From NCBI GenBank assembly GCA_963816925.1, contig CAWFMY010000010.1, positions 1 through 64,000 on the forward strand: a stretch of DNA of 64,000 bases, given 5' to 3'. The notes below the pieces were generated by a model, which was given only the letters and a program-made list of their open reading frames with translations, had not been told where the DNA came from and searched no databases. This DNA comes from CAIWHR01 sp963816925 (GTDB lineage Bacteria > Pseudomonadota > Gammaproteobacteria > Burkholderiales > Casimicrobiaceae). Below, piece by piece: positions 8,559-18,093 of this stretch (position 1 is its first letter; every line of letters begins with the position of its first letter). A program made the translations under genes and the position numbers.

Positions 8559-9542
8559 GACCGGCGCACCTTTGTCGGCGCGTTGGCGTGCGCGGTCCTC
8601 ACCTTGCCAGCCGCCGTCGAGGCGCAACAGGCGGGAAAGGTGCCCCGGATAGGGTTCCTCCAACAGAACAGCGTCGAAACGTCGCCGCACCTGATCGCCG
8701 CATTTCGGCAAGAATTGGGCGAGCGCGGCTGGGTCGAGGGCCGCAACGTCGTTATCGATATTCGATACGCAGATGGCAAGGTCGACCGGTTTCCCACGCT
8801 CGTCGCCGAGTTGATCCGCCTCAAAGTCGATCTCATCGTCACCACGTCGTCCGCAACGACGTGGGCAGCCAAGGGCATCACGCAGTCGGTTCCCGTCGTC
8901 ATGGCGGCAAGCGCGGATGCTCTGGGAGAGGGGCTCGTCTCCAGCTTGGCGCACCCGGAAGGAAACATCACGGGGATGACATTCGCGGCCGGCCCCGAGA
9001 TAGCCGGCAAACAAATGCAACTACTCAAGGAGATGACGCCTGCCGTTTCCCACGTAGTGGTGCTCGCGAATCCGACCAATCGATCCCATGCAGCTTACTT
9101 GGGCGAACTGAAGCTCGCAGCCCAATCGCTCGGCGCACACATTCAGGTCTTGGAGGCGCAAAGTTCCGACCAGCTGGATAGGGCCTTTATGGCGATGACG
9201 AAAGACCGTGCGAAAGTGCTCCTCGTCCTGACGGACTCGATGTTCGTTGGCCAGCGGCAGCGGGTCGTCAACCTCGCAGCGAGAAGCAGGATACCGGCGC
9301 TCTATAGCCAGAAAGAGTTTGTAGTCGACGGTGGGCTGGTCTCCTATGGACCGAATCTCTCGGAAATGTTCCGCCGCGCGGCCATCCAGGTCGACAAGAT
9401 CCTGAGGGGCGCCAAGCCCGCGGATCTCCCGGTCGAGCAACCGACGAGGTTCGAGCTGGTGATCAACCTCAAGACAGCGAAGTCACTCGGAATCACGATT
9501 CCGAAGGACATGCTGCTGCGTGCGGATGAGGTGATTCAGTGA
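8556..9542 (+). CDS. ABC transporter substrate-binding protein (ABC_sub_bind family)
   Basis: 328 residues. A signal peptide (RRTFVGALACAVLTLPAAVEAQQ) is followed by the family hallmark VPRIGFLQQNS, then FRQELGERGWVEGRNVVIDIRYADG, TTSSATTWAAKGIT and VPVVMAASADALGEGLVSSLAHPEGNITG. The C-terminus has INLKTAKSLGITIPKDMLLRADEVIQ. These periplasmic receptors, related to tryptophan and nucleoside binders, are abundant and mostly orphan in Burkholderiales and Bradyrhizobium. No permease or ATPase gene is next to it. GAGGTG at 8542 is the likely ribosome binding site for the ATG at 8556. Confidence 0.88.
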   Translation: MDRRTFVGALACAVLTLPAAVEAQQAGKVPRIGFLQQNSVETSPHLIAAFRQELGERGWVEGRNVVIDIRYADGKVDRFPTLVAELIRLKVDLIVTTSSATTWAAKGITQSVPVVMAASADALGEGLVSSLAHPEGNITGMTFAAGPEIAGKQMQLLKEMTPAVSHVVVLANPTNRSHAAYLGELKLAAQSLGAHIQVLEAQSSDQLDRAFMAMTKDRAKVLLVLTDSMFVGQRQRVVNLAARSRIPALYSQKEFVVDGGLVSYGPNLSEMFRRAAIQVDKILRGAKPADLPVEQPTRFELVINLKTAKSLGITIPKDMLLRADEVIQ

Positions 9543-9544
9543 TG
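9528..9544 (+). repeat. 17-bp direct repeat, downstream copy
   Basis: Exact copy of the 17 bases at 8542-8558. Here the bases span the end of the ABC_sub_bind gene (EVIQ, stop TGA) and the ATG of a truncated reading frame that starts inside the stop. Confidence 0.8.
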
Positions 9545-9610
9545 AATCGCTCCGCGCTGTTCGTGGCTTTCGCGCTCCTGGCCGCGCCGTCGCCTATCCC
9601 GATTCGTTGA
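9542..9610 (+). pseudogene. Truncated signal-peptide start of a following gene
   Basis: A 22-codon frame begins with an ATG overlapping the stop of the receptor gene (TGATG) and reads MNRSALFVAFALLAAPSPIP before a stop. The hydrophobic stretch looks like a secretion signal, and the stop-start overlap is what an operon partner or tandem paralogue would show. Nothing recognisable follows in the next 300 bases, so this is read as the remnant 5' end of a lost gene. Confidence 0.4.
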
Positions 9611-9949
9611 CCGTCCGCTTTGTGGAAGATCGACCGGCTGCAATGGGTCGGGCACGGTCAAACGCTCTGCCAGCCCGAACGGCAGCACTGCGAGCGACCC
9701 CGGCCGTTCGCGCATCGGTGACCGATGTGCGCTAATCAGCGGCCGCCCAGTCGACTCGGATCAATGCCGGCGACCGGCCACGACCGGACGTAGCGCTCAT
9801 TCCCCGAAAGTGCCCGCTCGAAGAAGCGGCATTCCAATTGGGCGCGTACGATATAAGTGACCGTCGCGCCTTTAGCCGAGGGCGCCTGCCATTGTTGCGC
9901 AATCTGGTAGCGATCCGCAGAATGAGTCCTCCCGTTTGGCCTGACCTCG
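9611..9949. other. Intergenic region upstream of the cyclase/STAND regulator
   Basis: About 340 bp with no supported gene. A minus-strand frame over 9736-10041 is open but resembles no family and overlaps the start of the cyclase gene, so it was not called. The region may contain the cyclase promoter; no convincing -35/-10 pair was seen. Confidence 0.4.
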
Positions 9950-12632
9950 ATGATTACTTCCACGCCGCAGCTGTATCGCGCTGATATCCCGCTAGCGAGC
10001 GGTACGGTGACGTTCTTGTTCACCGACATCGAAGGCAGCACCCGCCTGTGGGAGCAGGAGCCTGAGCGGATGAAGCACGCGCTTGCAGCCCACGACGCGC
10101 TCGCGCGCAGGACGATCGAGGGTCATCACGGCACGGTGGTGAAGATGACTGGCGACGGTATCCACGCCGCCTTCGACGATGCAGTGGACGCACTGGCTGC
10201 GACGGTGGCCCTGCAACAAGCGCTCGCCGATCCGGCCACCACCTATGGAGTGCCACTGCGCGTGCGTTGCGGCCTGCACGCGGGGATGGTCGAGCGCCGC
10301 GACAACGATTACTTCGGCGGCCCGGTCAACCGTGCATCGCGGATTGTGGGCGCGGCCCACGGCGGCCAAGTGTTGCTGTCGCAGGCGGTGGCCGATAGCG
10401 TGAGGGAGATCTTGCCGGCCGCGGTTTCGCTGCGCGATCTTGGCAAGGTCCGCCTCAAGGACTTGTCGACTCCCGAACACGTCTATCAAGTCGTGCACCC
10501 ACAATTGCGGCAGGAGTTTCCGGCGCTGCGCTCGCTGGAAGCCACGCCGAACAACCTGCCGCAGCAGGTGACGAGCTTCATCGGCCGCGAGAAGGAGTTG
10601 ACGGAATTGCGGCGGCTGCTCGCCGGGGCCCGCCTCCTGACGCTCACGGGCTCCGGCGGCTGCGGCAAAACGCGTCTGTGCCTGCAGGTTGCCGCCGACT
10701 ACCTCGAGCGCTTCCCCGATGGCGCCTGGTTGGTGGAGTTCGCGCCGCTGTCCGATCCGGGTCTCGTGCCGCAGTCGGTGGCCACCGTGCTCAGCTTGAT
10801 GGAAGAGCCGGGCAAGCCGATCAGACAAACGCTGACCGACTACCTCAAGGATAAGCGGCTGCTGCTGCTGCTCGACAACTGCGAGCACCTGCTCGACGGC
10901 AGCGCGCAACTGGCCGCTGCACTTCTGCGTCAATGCCCGGAGGTGACGATTCTCGCGAGCAGCCGGGAAGCGCTCGGCATTGGGGGCGAGCAGGCTTACC
11001 GGGTGCCTTCGCTGTCGCAGCCCGATCCAAAACAGGTGCACACGCCGGCCTCCGTCGCACCGTTCGAGGCGGTGCAACTGTTCACCGATCGGGCGCTGCT
11101 CGCCCGCTCCGATTTTGAGGTCACCGATCAGAATGCCGCTACGCTCGCCTCCATTTGCCGTCGGCTGGACGGGATTCCGTTGGCCATCGAATTGGCGGCA
11201 GCAAGAGTGCGCTCCCTTTCCATTGATGAAATCGATCGCAAGCTGGACAATCGATTCCGACTCCTGACCGGGGGCTCACGCACCGCGCTGCCGCGCCAGC
11301 AGACGCTGCGCGCGCTTCTCGACTGGAGTTACGACCTGTTGAATGCGACCGAGCAGGCACTGTTCCGCCGCCTGGCAGTCTTCGCGGGCGGCTGGACGCC
11401 GGAGGCGGCCGAGCAGGTCTGCGTGGGTCCGCCGGTCGACAACATGGCGATCGTGGACCTCCTCACCTTTCTGACCGACAAGAGCTTGGTGGTGGTTGAG
11501 GAGCGCGACGGTGCGACCCGCTTCCGGATGCTGGAGACGTTGCGCCAGTATGCGCGCGAGCGGCTGCAGGAAAGTGGCGAGGAAGCGCACTGGCAGGGGC
11601 GGCACCTGACGCATTTCCTCGGAATGGCCGAAGAAGCAGAGCCCCAACTTACAGCGACGGACCAGAAGGCATGGCTCGACCGGCTGGAGACGGAACACGA
11701 CAACTTGCGCTCGGTGTTGGCATGGACGTCCACCCCTGGGGGAGATGCCGTGGCCGGACTGCGGCTCGCTGGCGCGATCTGGCGGTTCTGGTATGTGCGC
11801 GGCTATCTGGGCGAAGGTCGCGCATGGCTCTTGAGAATGCTCAACGTTACTCGGCCGGGCGAGCCGACTGCTGCAGCCCGGGCGAAGGCGCTCGACGGGG
11901 CGGGTATGTTGGCGCGGCGGCAGGGCGACCATGCGGCGGCAAGGTCGCTCCACAATGAAGCTTTGCTAATCCAGCGAAGCCTCGGTGACCGGCGAGGAAT
12001 TGCAAGCTCGCTCAGCAACCTGGGAATTGTGGCCCGGGAGCAGAATGACAATGCGACGGCCAGGGCATTGTACGAAGAAAGCCTGGCGCTACGGCGCGAA
12101 CTGGGTGACCAGTGGGGCATCGGCGCGGCGCTGAACAACTTGGGCTTGGTCGCCCTGCACGATGGCGACTATCCGGCCACAAGGGCGCTCTACAGCGAGA
12201 GCCTGAAGGTGTTCCGTGATCTGGGCAACCGACAGGCCACGGCCTCGCCGTTGAGCAACTTGGGACGGGTTGCCTACCAACAGGGCGACTATGCGGGCGC
12301 ACGCACGCTGATCCAAGAAAGCCTTGCGATCTTTTGGGACTTGCGCGATCGGTGGGGCATCGCAATGTCGCTGGAAGGGCTTGCGTACGTCGCATTGGCC
12401 CTGGCGAGGCCGATCCAGGCGGCCCGCTTGTGGGGCGGCGCGGAGCGGCTGCGCGAGGAGATCGGATGCCCGCTGCCGCCGAGTGAACGGTCTCGCTACG
12501 ACAGTCAGCTCGCCGCCGCCCATGGCCGCGGTCAACGATGACGCTGCCTTCGACCTGGCTTGGAAGGAGGGCCGCGCGATGACCCTCGAACAGGCCATCG
12601 AATCCGCGATTGGGGCAAGACAGAATGCGTGA
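9950..12632 (+). CDS. Class III nucleotide cyclase / STAND ATPase / TPR regulator, frameshift near 3' end
   Basis: About 893 residues. Residues 18-185 form a class III adenylate/guanylate cyclase domain: FTDIEGS with metal Asp26, and TGDG with Asp69. Residues 205-500 form an NB-ARC-like STAND ATPase: FIGREKEL, Walker A TGSGGCGKT (about 233-241), Walker B LLLLLDNCEHLL, and the GIPLAIELAAARV helix. A winged-helix region with QTLRALLDWSYDLL follows, then tetratricopeptide repeats (SSLSNLGIVAREQND, ALNNLGLVALHDGDY, SPLSNLGRVAYQQGDY). One extra base near 12520 moves the last 35 codons (AAVNDDAAFDLAWKEGRAMTL) into another frame ending at 12632. The family is thought to link ligand sensing through TPRs to cNMP synthesis; no DNA-binding LuxR tail is seen. 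Confidence 0.88.
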
Positions 12633-12914
12633 CTGGTCAACCGGGTCCCGCAAATTGACGTAAGGCAACGACCGCTTTCGGCAAGATCGTACGACTGCTT
12701 CGGGTCGACAGCGCCCATCCACGACTCACGAAGAGGTGACCGCTTCCTGCGTGGCTGAAGGTTCAATCCGAGCGGACAGTGTCCGCCAGGTCTGATTCCG
12801 AGCAGGACATGTAATCGTCGATGTTCGCGGGCGCCGCTGCGGCCTTCTTCACGATGACCCTCCGCAACGGGGCGCTAGGCCCCGATGTCGATCACGGCGT
12901 CCGTCTGCAGGGCG

Positions 12915-14784
12915 TCAGCGGCGCGGCGCGAACGCGATCAGGACGTTGCCGGCCTGCCCGCCGTACAGGCCGTAGCCGGAATTCACGAAGATCATGCCGC
13001 CTGCGACGGTCGGCCCGCCCGAATCGAGCGAGCCGCCATTGGCTGTGACGCCGTTCGTGGTGACGAATGGTTTTGCCGTGTCGAAGTCCCACAGCACGCC
13101 GCCGTTGGCGGTCGAGTACGCGCGAAGGTGACCGTCGACGGAACCGGACAGGACGTATTCCGGCGTTGCCGTGACCGCGCCGGATTGCGCGGGACTGCAG
13201 TTGCTGCGATTGGCGCACGCCTTGGGCGGCGGCGCGCTCCACAGGATCGCGCCCGTGGCGACCGCAAGCGCATGCAGTCCGCCGCCGGCATTCGGATCCG
13301 GCACCAAAGGTTGCCCCAGCACGGGATTGAAGAACGCGATGTCGGAGACCGCGACGTACACGCTCTTGCCGTCGGTTGCCGTGCCCCATTGCACGCCGCC
13401 CAGCAGGCCGCCCTTGCCGACGCGCTTTTGCCACACGATCCGCCCGCGATCGTCGGGATCGAGCGCCCACATCATTCCGGATTTCTGCCCGATCGTGAGC
13501 AGGCGCTTGCCGTCAGGAAGCGTGACGAGATTGGCGGAGGTGCCGAGGTCGTAATCGGGGCCGTGCGGCTCGGGACAATTCGTCTTGTCCGCGGCGAGGC
13601 AGGCGCCGTTCCCCATGTCGCCGGCCAACAGTTGCCGCGTCCACGCGATCTGCCCCGGAATCGAGCGCCATCGCAATGACGGCGTCGCTCGTGTCGGTGG
13701 CGGGCGCCGAGTGGTTGTCGCCGGTGCCGACATAGAGCATCCGCCGCTTGCGGTCGATGGTGGGCGTCGCCCAGATCGAAACGCCCGAAGGCCCCCAGAG
13801 TTGCGTGCCCACGCTGTTCTTGCCCTGCGGACGCGCCTCGGGAAGCGTGTACGTCGTCCATATCTCCTTGCCGGTCGCAGCGTCGAGCGCGACCACCGCA
13901 CCGCGGCCCTTGCAGCACTCGTATTTCGGGTCGATCGCGGCGCTGTCGTCGCCGACCGAAATCGGCACGTAGAGGCGCCCCTCGAACAGCGCCGGCGCGC
14001 CGGTGACCTGCACGCTCGGCGCGTCGACCGCGGTCACTTTCCATATCGTCTCGCCGGTGCCCGCGTCGACCGCGTACACGTGCGCGCGACGATCGCCGAA
14101 GATCGCGACATTGCGATCACCGATGCGAGCGACGGTGATCGCGGTGCGCACGCCGGTGCTCGCGGCGTAGTCCCAGTAATAGCAGCCCGACTGCGCGTCG
14201 ATCGAATAGACATGCCCGTTCTGGCTGCCCACGAACACGCGATTGCCCACGACCGTCGGCTGGCCGAACGCGACGACCGCACCGGGAAAGCCGAACGACC
14301 ACTTCACCTCCAGCTTCGCAAGATCCGCGGCGCCGATGCCGGGCTGCGGCTGATACCGCCAGTTCTCGGGATTGGCGCCCCAGCCGTTGTACGAAGGTCC
14401 GTCCAGCGAGAATGCCGACGATGCGCCCGTGCAGCGACCGGCCATCGGGGCCTGCGTGCCGATCTTCTGCCCCGTCAGGAATTCCGCCAGCGACACGCGC
14501 TGCGCGGGCGAAAGCGCCGAGCCCTGCGCTTTCATGATTCCGTTCGTGAGCGCCTCGTCGATGAACGCGGGCGACATGGCCTTGAGCGACGCACGGCCGG
14601 GGGCGCGGGTGGCCGGGTTGTTGTGGCACACCGCGCAGTTCTGCGCGAACACGGTTTCCTGCGGATCCGGCGCCGCCTCTTTCGTCTGCGCCAATCCGGC
14701 GCCCGCAAAGAGCAGCATGCATGCGACAAACCATCGTCGCAATTCGCGTTTCGCCGCGAACACGTTCCACACGTGGGGGGTCAT
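12915..14784 (-). CDS. PQQ-type beta-propeller dehydrogenase with N-terminal cytochrome c domain, frameshifted
   Basis: About 622 residues. A signal peptide (WFVACMLLFAGAGLAQ) is followed by a cytochrome c domain with heme site CAVCH and a possible distal methionine in LKAMSPAF. A quinoprotein propeller follows: GPSYNGWGANPENWRYQPQ, KVEVKW-like blades, GQPTVVGNRVFVGSQNGHVYSIDAQ, WATPTIDRKRRMLYVGTGDN. This heme-then-propeller order is that of cytochrome-linked polyvinyl-alcohol-dehydrogenase-like proteins. One extra G in a GGGG run near 13655 breaks the frame after MALDSG; the rest (QIAWTRQLLAGD to FAPRR) ends at 12915. It lies 108 bp behind the molybdopterin subunit on the same strand, so it may accept its electrons or belong to the same pathway. 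An ATG at 14811 is an alternative start. Confidence 0.82.
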
Positions 14785-14892
14785 GGGCGCAGATCGTAGC
14801 ACCCCGTGCACCGCCCCGTCAGGCGGCGACGCTTCACCGCCTGACGGAGTTGCGGGCGTTCGCCATCGGCGACGACGCCCGCACGAAAAGAA

Positions 14893-17229
14893 CTACGTCT
14901 TCAACTGGTCGGCGATCGGCAAGTTGCGTATCCGCTTTCCCGTCGCCGCGAAGATCGCGTTGCAGATCGCAGGCGGAATCGGCGGCACTCCCGGCTCGCC
15001 GACGCCGCCCAGCGGCTTGTCGTAGTCGCCCGGCACGATGTGCACGTGGATCGCGCCCGGCGCCGCGGGCATCCGCGTGACCTGATAGGTGCTGAAATTG
15101 TCCTGCTGCGCGCGGCCGTTCTTGAACGTGATTTCCCCGAGCGTCGCCACGCCGACGCCCATGACGCAGGCGCCTTCCATCTGCGCGCGCACACGCTCCG
15201 GGTTGACGGTCGCGCCGCAATCGATGGCGATGTCCACGCGCGGGATCGTCAGGTTGCCCTTGGCGTCGACCGCGACCTCCACGACGGCGGCGACGTAGGA
15301 GACAAAACTGTAGTGCGCCGCGATGCCGAGCCCGTGGCCCTTGGGGAGCTTCCTGCCCCAGCCGGCCTCCTTGGCCGCGATTTCCGCGACGCGCCGCAGC
15401 CGGCCGGTGTCGACGGGGTAGCGCTCCGGCGATTCACCGTGGTTCCAGGTGTCGCTCAGCATCTGCGGCGTCACGACCCGCGCCGGGCCGATCACCTCGA
15501 GCAGGTAGTCCTTCGGGTCGCGCCCCGCGGCCGCGGCGAGCTCGCCGACGAACGACTGCACCGCGAACGCGTGCGGGATGTTCGACACCGACCGGAACCA
15601 GCCGATGCGCGTGTGCGCGACGGCGTCGGGATTCTCGATCCGGATGTTGGGAATGGCGAAGGGCACGTTGATGACGCCCATGCCGAGCTCCCAGTTCGCC
15701 TCCTGCACCTCGTTGGCGTCGAAGGTCGACATGATCGTCGGCGCGACGCTGCGGTGCAGCCACGCGACGGGCAGTCCTTTCGCGTCGACGCCGGCTTCCA
15801 GGTGCTCGACCGAGACGGTATGAAAGTAGTCGTTGTGCAGATCGTCGTCGCGCGTCCACACGACCTTGACGGGCTTGCCGTCCATCGCCTTGGACAGCAC
15901 CGCGGCCTCGACGCCGTAATCCGGCTTGGACTTGCGCCCGAACCCGCCGCCGAGCAACGTCACGTGCACGATGACGTTGTCGCCCGTCATGCCGAGCCGT
16001 TTGGCGACGAGATCGTGCGCAGCCTGCGGCGATTGAAAGCAGCCCCATACTTCGCACTTGCCGTTGACGATTCGCGCCGCCGCGGCAGGAGGCTCCATCG
16101 AGGCGTGGGCGAGATGCGGAAGATAGTATTGCGCCGTGACGCGTTTTGCCGCGCCTGCCGCCGCCGCGGTGAAGTCTCCTTCGTTGCGCACGACCTTGCC
16201 CGGCTTGTTTGCCGCGGCCTCGAGCGTCGCCCGGTAGGCGACCGAGTCGTAGCTCGCGTTCGGCCCGTCGTCCCAGACGATCTTCAAGGCCTCACGGCCC
16301 TGTATCGCCGCCCACGTGTTGTTGGCGATGACGGCGACGCCGCCGAGCGGATTGAACTGCGGTGCCCCAGGTGTTGCGTCGATCGCGACGACCTTGATTA
16401 CGCCGGGCACCTTCATTGCTTCGGCGGCATCGAAGCTGACGACTTTTCCGCCGAACACCTGCGGACGCGCGACGACGGCGTAAACCATGCCGTCCATCCG
16501 GGTGTCCATTCCGTATTGCGCCTTGCCGGTGACGATGTCCTGCGCATCGACGAGCTTCAGCTTGCCCGTCCCGATGTAGCGGAACTGGGATGGGTTCTTG
16601 AGGCGAATCGCGTTCGGCGCGGGCAGGGGCATGACGGACGCCGCCTTGGCCAGCGAACCGTAGCCGAGCTTCCGGCCGCTCGGTTTATGGACCACTTCGC
16701 CATTCTTCGCTTCCACTTCGCCGACGGCGACTTTCCATTGCGCGGCGGCCGCCGCTTCCAGCATCTGCCGTGCCGCGGCGCCGCAGCGGCGCATCGGCAT
16801 GAAGAAGTGGCGCGTGCTGCGCGAACCGTCGGTGTCCTGGTTCCCGTAGCGCTCTTCGTCGCCGGGCGCCTGCACGACGCGTACCTTGCTCCAATCCGCT
16901 TCGAGCTCGTCCGCCACGATCATCGGCATGCCGGTGCGCACACCCTGTCCCATCTCGGAGCGATGGCAGACAATGCTGACGATGCCGTCCTCGCCGATGG
17001 CGACGAACACCAGCGGATTGTCGATCCAGCCGTGCGGCATTCCGTCCGCACCATACTTCGGCGGGTCGGCGGCGCCCGCGATGGCCGGGTACCCGACCGC
17101 CAGCACCAGTCCGCCCAGCGCGCTCGCGTGCTGCAGGAACCGGCGCCGGCTGACGTTCGCAATTTGCAGCGACGTTTCGAATGCCGCGTCGTTCTTCCTT
17201 TGCCGAATCGTGTCGAAGGGGGCGTTCAT
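14893..17229 (-). CDS. Xanthine dehydrogenase-family molybdopterin-binding subunit (IorB-like), Tat-exported
   Basis: 778 residues. The N-terminus carries a twin-arginine signal (SRRRFLQHASALGGLVLAVG), so the folded protein is expected in the periplasm. The body matches aldehyde oxidase/isoquinoline 1-oxidoreductase beta subunits: HRSEMGQGVRTGMPMIVADEL, GGGFGRKSKPDYGVEA and, near the C-terminus, the molybdenum-site glutamate in GGVGEPGVPPIPPA. Such enzymes hydroxylate N-heterocycles or aldehydes with water as oxygen donor. The start overlaps the stop of the 2Fe-2S subunit gene (ATGA), indicating translational coupling, and a purine-rich AAAGGGGG stretch precedes it. No FAD subunit is present, as usual for this two-subunit type. 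Confidence 0.9.
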   Translation of the reverse strand: MNAPFDTIRQRKNDAAFETSLQIANVSRRRFLQHASALGGLVLAVGYPAIAGAADPPKYGADGMPHGWIDNPLVFVAIGEDGIVSIVCHRSEMGQGVRTGMPMIVADELEADWSKVRVVQAPGDEERYGNQDTDGSRSTRHFFMPMRRCGAAARQMLEAAAAAQWKVAVGEVEAKNGEVVHKPSGRKLGYGSLAKAASVMPLPAPNAIRLKNPSQFRYIGTGKLKLVDAQDIVTGKAQYGMDTRMDGMVYAVVARPQVFGGKVVSFDAAEAMKVPGVIKVVAIDATPGAPQFNPLGGVAVIANNTWAAIQGREALKIVWDDGPNASYDSVAYRATLEAAANKPGKVVRNEGDFTAAAAGAAKRVTAQYYLPHLAHASMEPPAAAARIVNGKCEVWGCFQSPQAAHDLVAKRLGMTGDNVIVHVTLLGGGFGRKSKPDYGVEAAVLSKAMDGKPVKVVWTRDDDLHNDYFHTVSVEHLEAGVDAKGLPVAWLHRSVAPTIMSTFDANEVQEANWELGMGVINVPFAIPNIRIENPDAVAHTRIGWFRSVSNIPHAFAVQSFVGELAAAAGRDPKDYLLEVIGPARVVTPQMLSDTWNHGESPERYPVDTGRLRRVAEIAAKEAGWGRKLPKGHGLGIAAHYSFVSYVAAVVEVAVDAKGNLTIPRVDIAIDCGATVNPERVRAQMEGACVMGVGVATLGEITFKNGRAQQDNFSTYQVTRMPAAPGAIHVHIVPGDYDKPLGGVGEPGVPPIPPAICNAIFAATGKRIRNLPIADQLKT

Positions 17230-17690
17230 GCGGCCACCCCCTTTCCACCTGCCTGCTTGATGGCCGCGCGAATGCGTCCGTAGGTCCCGCAGCGGCAGAT
17301 ATTTCCCTGCATCGCCGCGTCGATGTCGGCGTCCGTCGGCTTGGAATTTTTCTTGAGGAGCGCCGTCGCCGACATGATCTGCCCGGCCTGGCAATAGCCG
17401 CACTGGGGCACGCCCATGTCGACCCACGCGGCCTGCACGGCTTTGCCGACCTTGTCGGCGCCGATCGCCTCGATGGTGGTGACCTTCTTGTTCGCCACCG
17501 CGGACATCGGCGTGATGCACGAGCGCGTGGGCTGACCATCGACGTGTACGGTGCAGGCCCCGCACAGCGCCATGCCGCAGCCGAACTTGGTTCCGGTCAG
17601 GCCCAGTTGATCGCGCAGGACCCACAGGAGTCGTGTGTCATCCGGCAGGTCGATGTCGTGCTGCGTTCCGTTGATGGTCAGCTTGGTCAT
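17226..17690 (-). CDS. (2Fe-2S)-binding subunit of the molybdenum hydroxylase (IorA-like)
   Basis: 154 residues. A plant-type [2Fe-2S] motif CGMALCGACTVHVDG sits in the N-terminal half (about residues 38-52) and the second cluster helix motif CGYCQAGQIM with NICRCGTY in the C-terminal half. This is the complete iron-sulfur subunit of IorAB-type molybdenum hydroxylases; it passes electrons from the molybdenum site to an external acceptor. It has no signal peptide of its own, so it is presumably carried through the Tat system together with the large subunit. First gene of the minus-strand operon; GGGAG precedes the ATG. Confidence 0.92.
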   Translation of the reverse strand: MTKLTINGTQHDIDLPDDTRLLWVLRDQLGLTGTKFGCGMALCGACTVHVDGQPTRSCITPMSAVANKKVTTIEAIGADKVGKAVQAAWVDMGVPQCGYCQAGQIMSATALLKKNSKPTDADIDAAMQGNICRCGTYGRIRAAIKQAGGKGVAA

Positions 17691-18003
17691 TACGGCACTC
17701 CCGGTGCGCTAGAGTGATGAGGCCAAATCCCGGACAGGCGAGTGGCGGATGTGTTGGGGCGCGGCCGCAGGATGTCGCGTTACGCGCGTCGCGGACGCCC
17801 ACCGGGAAGTCGCCGACACGTCGCCGCCGACATCCCCGGAAAAAGGATGTTCCTCCCACTCGGCCAGTGTCAAGCCGCGCGTGCCGGACCGAAGGAGTGG
17901 GCCCCGTCCCGCATGGGTGCGCGCGCGAAATGCCTGATTTCGCTCCCGATCGTTCGTGCGCGGACGGTTGATCGTGCGGGCGGAACGGAGACTCGAATTC
18001 GCC
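17691..18003. other. Intergenic region upstream of the molybdenum hydroxylase operon
   Basis: About 310 bp with no gene that can be supported; several frames are open on both strands only because of the high GC content. It should hold the promoter of the minus-strand hydroxylase operon. No sigma-70 element stands out. Confidence 0.4.
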
Positions 18004-18031
18004 AAAGAAAACGGCCGCCCGAAGGCGGCCG
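18004..18031 (-). terminator. Rho-independent terminator of the RibD-like operon
   Basis: Read on the minus strand, an 8-bp perfect stem CGGCCGCC / GGCGGCCG with a 4-base loop (18012-18031) is followed by TTTTCTTT (18011-18004). It lies 60 bp downstream of the small repeat-protein gene and ends the minus-strand unit that starts with the RibD-like reductase. Its placement supports transcription through the small gene. Confidence 0.8.
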
Positions 18032-18093
18032 CGTGTCGTCCGAGGAGAGGGGAGGGTGGCCCGGACGACACGACCGTTGTGCGTGCCCCACGC

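Noticed and set aside
9736..10041. Minus-strand 101-codon frame before the cyclase gene
   Set aside because: It overlaps the start of the cyclase domain, has no recognisable motif or ribosome binding site and resembles no known family.
12633..12914. Possible gene between the cyclase/STAND gene and the PQQ dehydrogenase
   Set aside because: The 282-bp convergent spacer has only short frames without motif. A CGGACA-G-TGTCCG inverted pair is present but has no T tract and no known meaning.
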